Assembly: GCA_040002995.1 (NCBI GenBank)
Contig: JBDUDK010000068.1
Span: 1 to 15,308 of the forward strand
From: JBDUDK01 sp040002995
GTDB lineage: Bacteria > Actinomycetota > Acidimicrobiia > Acidimicrobiales > Ilumatobacteraceae
DNA: 15,308 nt
Direction of reading: 5' to 3'
The position numbers and the translations under genes were made by a program. The notes beneath the pieces are model-generated. The model was not told the origin of the DNA and searched no databases. It saw nothing but the letters and a program-made list of their open reading frames with translations. Each line of letters opens with the position of its first letter. Within the stretch, counting starts at the first letter, position 1. This document shows positions 7,301 through 14,827 of the stretch, in pieces.

Positions 7301-7897
7301 TCACGCCTGGTTCGTCTCAGGGCGGCCGATTTGACCGTGTATCAGAACGAGAAATACGCGACCTGCTATCTCGACGTCGTGGTCAAGGCGCACGGCAGCG
7401 GTGAGGCGAAGTTCACCGAAGCAGTTGCTCGCTACCTCTACAAGTTGATGGCGTACAAGGATGAATACGAGGTCGCTCGCCTTCATCTCGAGGAGGCGGC
7501 CCGGCTCCAGATCGAGAACGCCATTGGCCACGATGTAGTCGTCTCCTACAACCTGCACCCGCCGCTACTGCGCTCGATGGGCCTGAAGCGGAAACTCAGA
7601 CTCGGGCCCTGGATCACTCCGTTGCTGCGGGGTCTGCAGACGGGCAAGCGTCTCCGAGGTACAGCGGTTGACCCATTCGGCTACGCCAAGGTGCGCCGAG
7701 TGGAGCGCTCGCTCGTGAAGGACTACATCGCCACGATCACCACGCTCGCGCCGAAAGTCACGGCGGCCAATGCCCACGCCGCCACGGAGCTGGCCACACT
7801 GCCCGACCTCGTGCGCGGGTATGAGGACATCAAGCTCGACAACGTCGAGCGCTACCACTACGAGTTCGCCCGCCTACGTTCACAACTCGGGATCTAG
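4382..7897 (+). CDS. Fused indolepyruvate ferredoxin oxidoreductase (alpha plus gamma, single chain)
   Basis: A 1171-residue 2-oxoacid:ferredoxin oxidoreductase of the fused type, which oxidatively decarboxylates aryl or branched 2-oxoacids to acyl-CoA using thiamine diphosphate and Fe-S centres. Domain order: thiamine-pyrimidine domain (about 20-360); CSGCPHS (Cys440, Cys443); thiamine diphosphate-binding domain with GIGCHG and the GDG...N motif near 508-540; a cysteine-rich segment with CEGCGDC (645, 648, 651), Cys657 and Cys678, 684, 689; the gamma domain starting at GIGGTGVV (743-750); and a C-terminal domain typical of these long fused proteins. The ATG at 4382 is preferred over the in-frame TTG at 4358 because AGGGGG lies just upstream of it. 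It probably shares a transcript with the next gene, 3 bp downstream. The exact 2-oxoacid is not evident. Confidence 0.95.
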   Translation: MTDVIGTRAVGPAADLDAKYREETGSFFFTGVQALVRAPLDQMRIDRRAGLRTAAFISGYQGSPLGGYDLELSRHKKLLDDLSIVHVPGLNEELGATAVMGSQLASTFPGQKFDGVVGIWYGKSPGLDRAGDAMRHAAYAGTSRTGGVLALTGDDPACKSSTLPSSSEWALADLHMPILHPGNVQEILDLALHGVALSRTSGLWSALKVVTAVADGSSNIDVGLDRIAPVIPELIWKGAPFVPKVTGRVGPPYTTPIETEIYEVRLELARMYGVENNLNRVTHDTPTPWLGIAAPGRNYHEALEALHVLGLSATDLRQYGIRLFQINMLYPLDPAILRRFAEGLEEILVVEEKRPFVEMHIRDALYGMANAPRVIGKRDPEGAALVPASGALDADLLVGPLRRRLSERIDGSRLAPLTSPAALLMQRQIDVLPSRTPFFCSGCPHSTGAKAPEHSLVGAGIGCHGMVTFMDPGRFGTITGNTQMGGEGVQWVGVEPFVETDHFIQNLGDGTFAHSGSLTIRQAVAAKSHMTYKILYNGAVAMTGGQSASGAMPVDRLATWLLCEGVSRVLITTDEVDKYKGVALAAGVEVWDRSRIIEGQEMLAKTSGVTVLIHDQQCAAEKRRDRKRGLAADPAMRVIINERVCEGCGDCGVKSNCLSVQPIETEFGRKTAIHQSSCNKDYSCLAGDCPSFITVMPKKRRVGTKRPTRAEGGARRRPPIEAADLPVPAPIVPTDDMTIRMPGIGGTGVVTAAQILGTAATLDGKYVGGLDQTGLSQKAGPVVSDLRITTHAIEGTNKVTAGCVDLYLVFDLLVGLAPSNLIAVSPDRTVAVVSTAKTPTGAMVGDVHATYPDQDALRADVDSVTRAGVNRYLDAVALTEGLFGESTTANVFQLGVAYQAGAIPIRPEAIEQAIELNGAAVEANRLAFRWGRMWAVDAERVLAASLTPTDHLPKPSATLEAAIAAAELGDGELSRLVRLRAADLTVYQNEKYATCYLDVVVKAHGSGEAKFTEAVARYLYKLMAYKDEYEVARLHLEEAARLQIENAIGHDVVVSYNLHPPLLRSMGLKRKLRLGPWITPLLRGLQTGKRLRGTAVDPFGYAKVRRVERSLVKDYIATITTLAPKVTAANAHAATELATLPDLVRGYEDIKLDNVERYHYEFARLRSQLGI

Positions 7898-7900
7898 AAG

Positions 7901-8836
7901 ATGCGCGCGCTAATTCTCCAAGCGATCGGCGGAGATCTTTTGGTCGGTGATGTTCCGGAGCCGGTGCCGGCGGCCGGAGAGGTCATGGTCGAGATGCTCT
8001 ACGCGGCCGTGAACCCGCTCGATGTGTGGGTCGCCCAAGGCTCGCCCGGCGTCGCGGCGGCCAATCTGCCGTGGGTGCCGGGCACCGAAGGCACCGGGCA
8101 CGTCGACGGGGAGCCCGTGCTCGTGCGCGGCGCCGGGCTTGGAGTGATCCGGCAGGGCACGACGAGTGAGCGGCTGGCGGTCCCGGCCTCCGCGGTCCAC
8201 CAGGTCCGCAGCGATCTCGATCTGGCTCAGGTAGCCGGGATCGGCGTGGCGGGGGGCACGGCGTGGGAGGCGGTGCACAACAAGGCCCACGTGGGTCCCC
8301 AAGATCGGGTGCTCGTACTCGGCGCGAGCGGGGGCGTCGGCTCATTGGCTGTGCAGCTCGCGAAGGCATGCGGCGCCACCGTCTGGGGACAGACCACGAA
8401 CAAGGCGAAAGCTGACGGCATCGCGGCCGACCGCGTCGTCGTCGCCGACGACACCGAGTTGGCGGCCGCTCTCGACGGGTTTGAACCGACGGTCGTGCTC
8501 GATGGCCTCGGCGGCGGTTACACGAGGGCGGCCGTCGATGTACTCGCGCTCGCCGGCCGGCTGGTGGCCTATGGCGCGTCCGCCGCCGAGCAGGTCGCGT
8601 TCAACGTGCGAACGTTCTACCGGAAGGGGCTGAGCATGTTGGGTTACTCCGGCCTTGTTCAAAGCCCCGCCGAGAACCAGGCCACGATCATCACCGTGCT
8701 TGCCGCGCTCGCCGACGGCACGCTGCATGTGCCCGTGGAAATCGTTCCCCTTCGCGATGCCGCGAACGTGCACCACAGAATCCTCGCCCGCGAGGTAGAG
8801 GGCAAACTCGTGGTCGACCTACGCGCGCCTGCATAA
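7901..8836 (+). CDS. Zinc-independent MDR / NADPH:quinone oxidoreductase-like protein
   Basis: A 311-residue medium-chain dehydrogenase/reductase. The N-terminal GroES-like fold runs from MRALILQAIGG through AAVNPLDVWVAQGSPG. The Rossmann dinucleotide-binding domain carries GASGGVG at 141-147, followed by SLAVQLAKACGATV. The NPLD segment where zinc alcohol dehydrogenases have CGTD shows loss of the catalytic zinc cysteine, as in quinone reductases and enoyl reductases of this superfamily. It would reduce quinones, enones or similar electrophiles with NAD(P)H. The ATG lies 3 bp after the oxidoreductase stop, so the two are almost certainly co-transcribed. Its TAA is 3 bp from the stop of the convergent nitroreductase-family gene. 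The substrate cannot be predicted. Confidence 0.92.
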   Translation: MRALILQAIGGDLLVGDVPEPVPAAGEVMVEMLYAAVNPLDVWVAQGSPGVAAANLPWVPGTEGTGHVDGEPVLVRGAGLGVIRQGTTSERLAVPASAVHQVRSDLDLAQVAGIGVAGGTAWEAVHNKAHVGPQDRVLVLGASGGVGSLAVQLAKACGATVWGQTTNKAKADGIAADRVVVADDTELAAALDGFEPTVVLDGLGGGYTRAAVDVLALAGRLVAYGASAAEQVAFNVRTFYRKGLSMLGYSGLVQSPAENQATIITVLAALADGTLHVPVEIVPLRDAANVHHRILAREVEGKLVVDLRAPA

Positions 8837-8839
8837 CGG

Positions 8840-9286
8840 TTATCGGCGGCGGGTGGCTACGAACACCGGTATCTGGCGTTCGGTCTTCGCCTGGTAGTCG
8901 GCGTAGGGCGGGAAGGCCGCCACCGCGCGATCCCACCAGGTCGCCTTCTCGTCGCCGGTCACCTCGCGGACGTCGACGGGAAACGGAGCAGGCCCGTCCT
9001 GGATGAACACATCGTCGGGATGGGCGCGCAGGTTGTAGTACCACACCGGATTCTTCGGCGCTCCGCCCATCGATCCCACAAGCGCGTACTCGCCGTCGTG
9101 CTCGACCTTCATGAGGGCCATCTTCCGCACGGCACGCGTCTTCGCGCCGCGGGTCGTGACAATGATGACCGGCAGTCCAGTTTCCCGAAGAGTGTTCGCT
9201 TCCTTGCCGCCGGAACGCTCATACGCCTCGACCTGATCACGTACCCATCCCCACGCGCTCGGGACATAGTCATTTGTCTGTGACAT
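8840..9286 (-). CDS. Deazaflavin (F420)-dependent nitroreductase family protein
   Basis: A 148-residue protein of the Ddn/F420H2-dependent quinone-reductase family, small split-barrel enzymes that use the deazaflavin F420. Recognisable features are LPVIIVTTRGAKTRAVRKMALM (about 38-59, the phosphate-binding strand and turn), YALVGSMGGAPKNPVWYYNLRAHPD with the hallmark PVWYYNL near 80-86, and the tail FPPYADYQAKTERQIPVFV. The ATG at 9286 gives the normal family length. Longer upstream extensions of this frame run through the divergent hydrolase gene and are not credible. It is divergent from the epoxide-hydrolase-like gene across about 105 bp and convergent with the MDR gene. It implies that the host makes F420, which fits an actinobacterium. 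The physiological acceptor is unknown. Confidence 0.93.
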   Translation of the reverse strand: MSQTNDYVPSAWGWVRDQVEAYERSGGKEANTLRETGLPVIIVTTRGAKTRAVRKMALMKVEHDGEYALVGSMGGAPKNPVWYYNLRAHPDDVFIQDGPAPFPVDVREVTGDEKATWWDRAVAAFPPYADYQAKTERQIPVFVATRRR

Positions 9287-9391
9287 GACGGCGAATCTAG
9301 TGGCGAAGCGGCGAGTCGCCCCGGTGGGCAGCCGTCCATCGTCGTGCGCCCTCCGAAACTGAGTCGCCCCAGCGCATGACAGGCTGGCTCG
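9287..9391. promoter_or_regulatory. Divergent intergenic region with a 10-bp direct repeat
   Basis: This 105-bp gap separates the two divergent starts and should hold both promoters. The sequence GAGTCGCCCC occurs at 9313-9322 and again at 9361-9370, in the same orientation and 48 bp apart start to start, which could be a regulator site. I could not assign clear -35 and -10 boxes. Confidence 0.4.
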
Positions 9392-10381
9392 GTGATCCGC
9401 GAATCGCCCCTTCAGCACCATGAGATCCAAGACGTCAACGGCATTCGTATGCACTGCGTGGTCGCAGGAGAGGGCCCGCTGGTCTTGCTCGTGCACGGCT
9501 TTCCGGAGTCGTGGTACTCGTACCGCCATCAGCTCCCTGTGCTCGCGGCGGCCGGCTACCGCGCCGCGGCGATCGACGTACGGGGGTATGGACGATCGTC
9601 GAAGCCGACCGCGATCGACGCCTACCGCATGACGCAAATGGTGCGCGACAACGTCGCACTCGTGGGTGCACTTGGCGAGACGCAGGCGGTCGTCGTCGGT
9701 CACGATTGGGGTGCGCCGATCGCGTGGAACTCCGCGTTGTTACGCCCTGATGTGTTTCGCGCTGTCGCCGGACTCTCGGTGCCGTTTAGTCCACCGGGTG
9801 ATCACCGGCCGTCCGAGGTGTTCCGCGCGATGGGCGGCGACGAAGAGTTCTACATCGAGTACTTCCAGCAGCCGGGGCGGGCGGAAAACGAGATTGAGGC
9901 CGATGTTCGCCGTTGGTTGCTTGGGTTCTACTTCTCGGCTTCGGGCGACGCGCCGACCGCACCGTCGGGCGGCACCGTAGCCACGATCCCCCACGGCGCC
10001 CAGATGATCGATCGGTTCAGCTTCCCCGATGAGTTGCCGGCGTGGATGACCCAGACGGATCTCGACGTGTACGTCGCGGAGTTCGAACGCACGGGTTTCA
10101 CCGGCGGTCTCAACCGCTATCGCAACGTCGATCGCGATTGGGAGGACTTGTCGGTGTTCCGTGGCCGGTCGATCGACGTGCCCGCGATGTTTATCGGCGG
10201 AGAGCGTGACGGCCCGACCATCTGGGGCAAGTCCTCCATCGAACGGTTTCCCGCCACGTTGCCGAAGCTCTACCAGTCGATCATATTGGCCGGCTGCGGA
10301 CATTGGACCCAGCAGGAGCGTCCCGATGAGGTCAACGCACTGCTCATCGAGTTCCTAGGTTCCCTCGGATCCACATCGTGA
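9392..10381 (+). CDS. Epoxide hydrolase-like alpha/beta hydrolase
   Basis: A 329-residue alpha/beta hydrolase matching the soluble epoxide hydrolase group. The oxyanion-hole motif HGFPESWYSYRHQ is at 35-47, and the nucleophile elbow VVGHDWGAP places Asp105 as the nucleophile. The acid is probably Asp273 (GGERDGP) and the base His304 (GCGHWTQQERP). The lid carries candidate epoxide-activating tyrosines, including Tyr154 or Tyr157 and Tyr243. An Asp nucleophile with the HGFP motif also occurs in haloalkane dehalogenases, but the EFYIEYFQQPG lid and the GLNRYRN segment favour epoxide hydrolase. Translation starts at a GTG with only a weak ribosome-binding site. Its TGA overlaps the beginning of the decayed regulator that follows (GTGA). 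Likely role: opening epoxides in xenobiotic or lipid breakdown. Confidence 0.93.
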   Translation: MIRESPLQHHEIQDVNGIRMHCVVAGEGPLVLLVHGFPESWYSYRHQLPVLAAAGYRAAAIDVRGYGRSSKPTAIDAYRMTQMVRDNVALVGALGETQAVVVGHDWGAPIAWNSALLRPDVFRAVAGLSVPFSPPGDHRPSEVFRAMGGDEEFYIEYFQQPGRAENEIEADVRRWLLGFYFSASGDAPTAPSGGTVATIPHGAQMIDRFSFPDELPAWMTQTDLDVYVAEFERTGFTGGLNRYRNVDRDWEDLSVFRGRSIDVPAMFIGGERDGPTIWGKSSIERFPATLPKLYQSIILAGCGHWTQQERPDEVNALLIEFLGSLGSTS

Positions 10382-11190
10382 CGGTGATGCAGGCCGCCCG
10401 GCTCGATGTCCTGGCCGACTCGTTGTGGTGGCTCGGACGCCTCGATGAGTGCATCGATGCCGAGAGCGTGCCTACAACCTCTACGACGAGCTGGGCGATT
10501 GTCGGCGGGCGGGAATGCGCGGTGTGGCTCTATGAGCATCACTGTTTCAAGGCCCGGCCGTCCGCAGCGGGCGCGTAGCTACGGCGCGCCCGGCATGCCC
10601 TTTTCGGACGATCCCGACTGTGCCGAGCACGGCGCCATGCTGCTTCGCGAAGCCGAGGTCCTCCACGGCAGCGGGCACAGCCGTCGACGAGCTGGAGTCA
10701 ATCGCGGCCGACTACCACAGTCCGATCCTGCTGGCTTCGGCGGCAACGTGCCGCGGCCGGATTCAGGTCGCGAAACGTGATCCGGGCGCGTGCGCCACTT
10801 TGAGGATGGCTCTGACGCGGTGGCAGGAACTCGACGTGCCCTACGAGGTGGCGACGGCGCGAATGTTGCTTGGCCTGGCGTGCCGTGATGCCGGCGACGA
10901 CGAGGGTGCGCTGGCCTCGTTTGCGGCCGTTGAGTCCATGTTCAACCAACTCGGGGCGACGCCCGATGTTCTCCGTGACCTCACCTCGCGTCGGCAGCTG
11001 CCGGGCGGCCTGACCGAGCGCGAAGCCGAGGTGCTGCGCCTACGTCGCTCTCGAGCCTTGACCGATCCGCGACTACAAGGGCACATGACGCCTCATCACG
11101 CCGAACGGTCCGAGTTCTGGAAGGGCTACGGACACTGTGCGCGATCGCGAACGCGACTGAGCACGCGACCGCGCACGCGACTGGCCCTGG
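10378..11190 (+). pseudogene. Decayed LuxR-family transcriptional regulator with TPR-like region
   Basis: Pieces of a typical actinobacterial LuxR/TPR-like regulator occur in order but in changing frames. ARLDVLADSLWWLGRLDECIDA (10393-10461) is followed, one frame away, by ERAYNLYDELGDCRRAG. The first frame then returns with AVWLYEHHCFKARPSAAGA and hits TAG at 10576-10578 where relatives have Trp (next residues LRRAR). DDPDCAEHGAMLLREAEVLHGSG is in a third frame, then ELESIAADYHSPILLASAATCRGR and LDVPYEVATARMLLGLACRDAGD run to LTEREAEVLRL, the start of the LuxR helix-turn-helix. The helix-turn-helix itself is scrambled by a frameshift. From memory, relatives carry about 300 more residues between HGSG and ELESIA, so an internal deletion near 10680 is likely. 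The N-terminus also seems short. It is surely non-functional as a full regulator. Confidence 0.85.
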
Positions 11191-11540
11191 GCACCCAGCC
11201 GGAACTTCATCGCGACCGTCATGGGGTTGCCAATCGCGCGCTTCCTCAGTGTGTTGTGAACCGGCAACCGTCGCCACCCGTTTGGACTGGCACTGCGCTC
11301 CTGCCTTGACGGGCAAAGAGCATCAACCTCGCCCCTTCGATGACCGAACCGACGCGACGCCGACGGTGCCGGAAACGACAGCGTTGGTCGTACTTGCGTC
11401 ACCGCTTACAAGGGAGTCGGTCCAGGCGGCACTCTGCGTACGTCACCTACCGGCACATCGGTGATGCAAAAGTCGCGTCGCCGGCGCGTGTTGTTGGGGC
11501 ACCCGTGGACTTAGTGTCTGCTCGAGGTCGTGGGTGTTGT
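11191..11540. other. Gene-poor stretch after the decayed regulator
   Basis: No convincing coding region is visible here. Several short open frames overlap on both strands, but none has recognisable motifs or a good ribosome-binding site. The stretch probably contains decayed sequence continuing from the regulator remnant and the 3' untranslated side of the lipoprotein gene. No strong terminator (hairpin plus T-tract) was found. Confidence 0.5.
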
Positions 11541-11990
11541 TCAGGTCGTAGCTGTCGTGTTGATCTTGCATACTTGTTGTACATACTGAGTTATGCGTGC
11601 CGACGCGGCCATCACTTTGGCTGTTCCGAGCAACCGCGTTGCCGTGGACGTCAACTTCGTGAAGTCGTAGTTCGCAGCGGCGAGGGCCTTCAAGAACGGG
11701 TTGTACGCGGCCATGAAGATGTCGAAGTCACCCTTGATCGCGCTGGGTGCGGCGAATCGAGCTTGATCCAATGCCGACGCGACGCTCTCGTACAGCTTCT
11801 TGACTTGTGCTGGAGACGCGTTCGCGATACTCGCGCCCTTGAACGCCGCCCGGTCTTTCCGGGCGAGGTCACAGAACTGGCTTTGACTCGAACCACGCGT
11901 CGTGGATGTCGCGCTGTTCGATGAGGAATCGCAACCGGTGGCGCCGACGGCGACAAGGACCGCCACCACCAGGAGTTGGCGAACACGCAC
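11541..11990 (-). CDS. Small secreted lipoprotein, unknown function
   Basis: A 149-residue protein with a lipoprotein signal: short basic start (VRVRQ), hydrophobic core LLVVAVLVAVGA and a lipobox ending in ATGC, giving lipidated Cys20. A Ser/Thr/Asn-rich linker follows (about 21-36). The mature domain (about 37-149) begins QFCDLARKDRAAF and is mostly helical and Ala-rich, with a Cys near each end (QFC and QQVCK) that could form a disulphide. The GTG at 11990 is chosen because GGAGG lies 8 nt upstream and it places the signal peptide at the start. A longer frame reaching 12143 adds an unlikely Arg-rich leader. I recognise no named family; it resembles the many small actinobacterial lipoproteins with an N-terminal FC. 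It lies downstream of the PKD-protein gene on the same strand, with about 265 bp between. Confidence 0.82.
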   Translation of the reverse strand: MRVRQLLVVAVLVAVGATGCDSSSNSATSTTRGSSQSQFCDLARKDRAAFKGASIANASPAQVKKLYESVASALDQARFAAPSAIKGDFDIFMAAYNPFLKALAAANYDFTKLTSTATRLLGTAKVMAASARITQYVQQVCKINTTATT

Positions 11991-12255
11991 GTTGTCTACC
12001 TCCAGAGGCCGACGGGTAGTAGGGACGCGGCGGCGATGTACGGGACTTTCCCGTTCCATTGTTAACGGACGCCATGATGCTGGTATGGACACAGAAGCTG
12101 GCCGTCCACGACGCACGCGGCGCGTTTCGCCAACGGGTAACAACGCTCAGGACAACGCGGCCGACCTGACCTATCAATAGTTCGTGACGAGCCGGAAACG
12201 GACCGAAGGTCGCGAAGTCACCGAAAAGGTGCGCTTTTGTTGTGGTTGTTGCCGG
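11991..12255. other. Intergenic region between the PKD-protein and lipoprotein genes
   Basis: This 265-bp gap contains the lipoprotein ribosome-binding site (GGAGG, read on the minus strand just upstream of 11990) and presumably its promoter. Just past the PKD-protein stop, small hairpins can be drawn on the minus strand (CACC-TTTTC-GGTG and GACC-TTC-GGTC). They are weak, lack a T-tract, and are only tentative terminator candidates. A 31-codon plus-strand frame at 12085-12180 has no supporting signal. Confidence 0.4.
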
Positions 12256-14142
12256 TTAGCAGTACTGGCCGACGATCGTGCCAGTACCGGGGTGCCCGGG
12301 GTCGGGTGCATAGCCAGGATTGGTCTTGACGACGTAGATGTGGACCGTGTCACCGGCGATGGTGGGTCCGTTCTGGGTGATGGAACTCGAGGCGAGTACT
12401 CCGATATAGGTCGGGAGCGGACCGGCGAAGGGTGCACTGTTTCCGGGCCGGGCGGTCCAGTTGTCCGGACAGGCTGGTGGCGTGGTAGCGAGAGGCGTGG
12501 CGAAACCTTTGAAGCTGGCGGGGGCGTCGCCACCGCTGAGGGAGTTCTGTGCTCGCCATTGCGCGCCCCAGAACGTCACGGGCGCGTTCGGAACTGCGGT
12601 CTGGTCGCCGACAACGAAGGACCCGTGATCCAAGAACTCGAAGACCAGGAGATGACTGGTCGCGTCGGCGCAGGCGCCACCGACGTCACAGACGTGGATG
12701 CCGATTGTCTGAAGGCCGAGGTTGGCGCCCGAGTACGTGTGGGTGCCCGTGATGTCGAAGCCGACACCGTTGGGGACCACGGTGCCCGGCGAGATCGTCG
12801 CGTCACCCCAGTTGATCGTCGCGGTGTAATCCGTCGGGTTCTGGTTCGAGTCACCCGCGGTATTAGTGGTGTCGGCGTCAACAAAACTGGCGACCGTCGC
12901 GCTCACTGGGTTCGAAACCACGATGCTTCGCCCGGTCGCAGTCAACGCGGCGTCCGCGACGTTGACCGTGAACGCGCTGGTGGCGGTGAGCCCCGCGGCG
13001 TTGGTTGCGGTCAGCGTGCCATGGTAGGTGCCTTCCTCTTGGTACGTATGCGATGGCGAGACCCCGCTGCCTAACGGGCTCGCGTCGCCGAAGTCCCAAC
13101 TGAGGCTGGGCGGTCCGCAATGCGGGTCGCTGCTCGCGGACCCATCGAGTCCCACGGCCGCACCCTCCGTCGCGGAGTAGGTATGCGTTGGACCTCCGCC
13201 GGAATCCGCGACCGGTGGGTCAAGATCAGCAAGCACCGGGCCCAGATCGAACGTCGCGCCCGCGCCCGTCATCGTGATGGTGCTCGTCGTGGTATCGATC
13301 GGGATGGTCGGCGTCGCGAACGGAACGTCGATCTCAGGGAACACGATCACCGGTGTCGGTGTCTCGAAACCCACTTCGAACGCGAGACTCGTCACTACGG
13401 AGATTCCCGGCGTCGTCGACAGCGACCCAAGCGTGTACGTGAGATGGTCGCCGGTGACGACCGAGCAGGCGACGGGGAGAGTGTCGGTGATCGGCGATTC
13501 GCCCAACAAGAGACTGGCGGTCCCGTCGGGGGTCGCTCCAAACGCGGCTTGACGCATCGTGGCGATCCCCTGCGGCGTGATAGTCACATCCGCGACGAGC
13601 CCGAGCTTGACGTAGGGCCCCGGAACGGGAAACGTGTCGAGCAGCGAAACCTGGCTGCTCGTGAGGTGACACAAATAGTCGGGGCCTCCAGCCTTCAGGT
13701 CACAGGGGCCCGATGCGCTGACACTCGGGGAGAACGGTCCGACGTTGAACGGACCCCACTGCACCATCGTGTTCGCCAACGTCCAGCTCAGCGTCATGCT
13801 GCCGGACCCGGTCCGCGCGTAAGAATCAGCAGGATCAGGCGATTGGCCCTGCCGGACAAGGTTCGGATCGAACGTCGTAGTCACCGACGCGGCCTGGGTC
13901 CAATCCAGCTTCGTGACCAGGTCAGTCGTCGCGGTCACACCCAATCCGCTCGCTGAGAGCCCCAACGAGCTCAACGTCCGCGTTCCGGAGAGCGACGTCG
14001 GGCTGGACGCGACCGCAGCTGAGGCTGGCGTGGCGCCGACCACCAACGCGCCGACGCTCGTTACACCGAGACACGCCACGAGCAACCCGCTCGTCAGTCC
14101 CGGCGCAGCAAGGCGCTTTCGCAACGAACCGACACCGCTCAT
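12256..14142 (-). CDS. Secreted PKD-domain protein
   Basis: A 628-residue exported protein. The signal peptide has a basic start (MSGVGSLRKR), a hydrophobic core at about 16-38 and a predicted cut after ATPASA (residue 42). Residues about 43-310 are Thr/Ser/Gly-rich and beta-like with no recognised family, including a Cys pair (GPCDL...YLCHL). A PKD domain follows at about 311-396, with SWDFGDASPLGSG and SHTYQEEGTYHGTLTATN. A second PKD-like repeat lies at about 408-500 (SATVASF...YTATINWGDATI...THTYSGANLG). The C-terminal 125 residues contain two further cysteines, the last at the end (GQYC). PKD folds usually serve adhesion or surface display. The ATG at 14142 has GGAGG 5 nt upstream, so the 29 extra residues of the longer frame are excluded. 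No sortase motif or C-terminal membrane helix is seen. Confidence 0.88.
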   Translation of the reverse strand: MSGVGSLRKRLAAPGLTSGLLVACLGVTSVGALVVGATPASAAVASSPTSLSGTRTLSSLGLSASGLGVTATTDLVTKLDWTQAASVTTTFDPNLVRQGQSPDPADSYARTGSGSMTLSWTLANTMVQWGPFNVGPFSPSVSASGPCDLKAGGPDYLCHLTSSQVSLLDTFPVPGPYVKLGLVADVTITPQGIATMRQAAFGATPDGTASLLLGESPITDTLPVACSVVTGDHLTYTLGSLSTTPGISVVTSLAFEVGFETPTPVIVFPEIDVPFATPTIPIDTTTSTITMTGAGATFDLGPVLADLDPPVADSGGGPTHTYSATEGAAVGLDGSASSDPHCGPPSLSWDFGDASPLGSGVSPSHTYQEEGTYHGTLTATNAAGLTATSAFTVNVADAALTATGRSIVVSNPVSATVASFVDADTTNTAGDSNQNPTDYTATINWGDATISPGTVVPNGVGFDITGTHTYSGANLGLQTIGIHVCDVGGACADATSHLLVFEFLDHGSFVVGDQTAVPNAPVTFWGAQWRAQNSLSGGDAPASFKGFATPLATTPPACPDNWTARPGNSAPFAGPLPTYIGVLASSSITQNGPTIAGDTVHIYVVKTNPGYAPDPGHPGTGTIVGQYC

Positions 14143-14350
14143 GGCGTCCTCCGACGCGGATCTCCCGCGAAGCGGAACAACGGCAAGGGGCAAATACCAG
14201 CCACCACGACTGGGCGGTGAAACCGACATCGCGCCAGCAACGCGCGACGATGGAACGCGGCTCTACCGAACACAAGTCCCTGCGGCACGAACAGGTCCAC
14301 GCTCCATTGTCGACCAGCCGCATGCACGTCTTGAGTAAACATCCGCAAAG

Positions 14351-14827
14351 TCACCGCAGATGGCCTGCGCTCCGCCCGATAATCGAGCAGGTGATCGCCC
14401 CGAGTACCGCACCGGCCGCGGCACGCACGCTGGTCACCAGGCCGAACCCGGTCGTGACGAATCCGAAAACCACGACGGCACTCGCCGGACCGGTCGTGCC
14501 GGCAAGCGGGCGGCGCCAGTGCCTCCCGCGATCCGATCCCCGTCGCGCCGCCGGGGCGCTCCAGTACCCGCCTCCAGGTATCCCCGTAACGCCGGGTAGC
14601 GGACAGGCCCCCGCCTGGGTTCGCCGGTAGAAGCCCTTTGGCTCATCCGAGACCTCAACGCGATCCCTCCACCATTTCCTCAGAGTGAGCACACGCCGGC
14701 AGCCGGGAAGCGCTGCCCCGTTTACTTCGCTCACGTTCGAGTCCGCTGGGTGCTGCCACGTGATGACCGGTGCAGTTCTGGACGGCCCAATCCCGTAGCC
14801 GAAACAGGTGAACAGCCGAATCGACAC
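14351..14827 (-). CDS. Hypothetical small protein with hydrophobic C-terminal segment (doubtful)
   Basis: An open frame of up to 158 codons on the minus strand, upstream of the PKD-protein gene. The final 50 residues look membrane-like (SAVVVFGFVTTGFGLVTSV, then AAGAVLGAITCSIIG) with codon choice consistent with the region. The first 100 residues are Arg/Gly/Pro-rich, without motifs, and look like non-coding sequence. No good ribosome-binding site precedes the GTG at 14827 or the internal GTG candidates. It could be a shorter one- or two-helix membrane protein with an unclear start, a remnant, or chance. I recognise no family. Confidence 0.25.
   Translation of the reverse strand: MSIRLFTCFGYGIGPSRTAPVITWQHPADSNVSEVNGAALPGCRRVLTLRKWWRDRVEVSDEPKGFYRRTQAGACPLPGVTGIPGGGYWSAPAARRGSDRGRHWRRPLAGTTGPASAVVVFGFVTTGFGLVTSVRAAAGAVLGAITCSIIGRSAGHLR

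Noticed and set aside
9287..9703. N-terminal extension of the F420-family gene to 9703
   Set aside because: It would run through the divergent hydrolase gene, and the family's normal length is reached from the ATG at 9286.
10576..10578. In-frame TAG in the regulator remnant, considered as another recoded stop codon
   Set aside because: The gene also carries several frameshifts and a large deletion, and no hairpin follows, so ordinary decay explains it.
11137..11190. Short repeated CGCGAC / CACGCGAC pattern, considered as a tandem repeat or binding-site array
   Set aside because: The units are irregular and fall in the decayed end of the LuxR-type regulator, where Ala/Thr/His codons give such a pattern.
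12184..13956. Plus-strand open frames of 296 and 278 codons opposite the PKD-protein gene
   Set aside because: They are Arg/Gly/Asp-rich with no motifs. The minus strand has a good ribosome-binding site, a signal peptide and PKD motifs.
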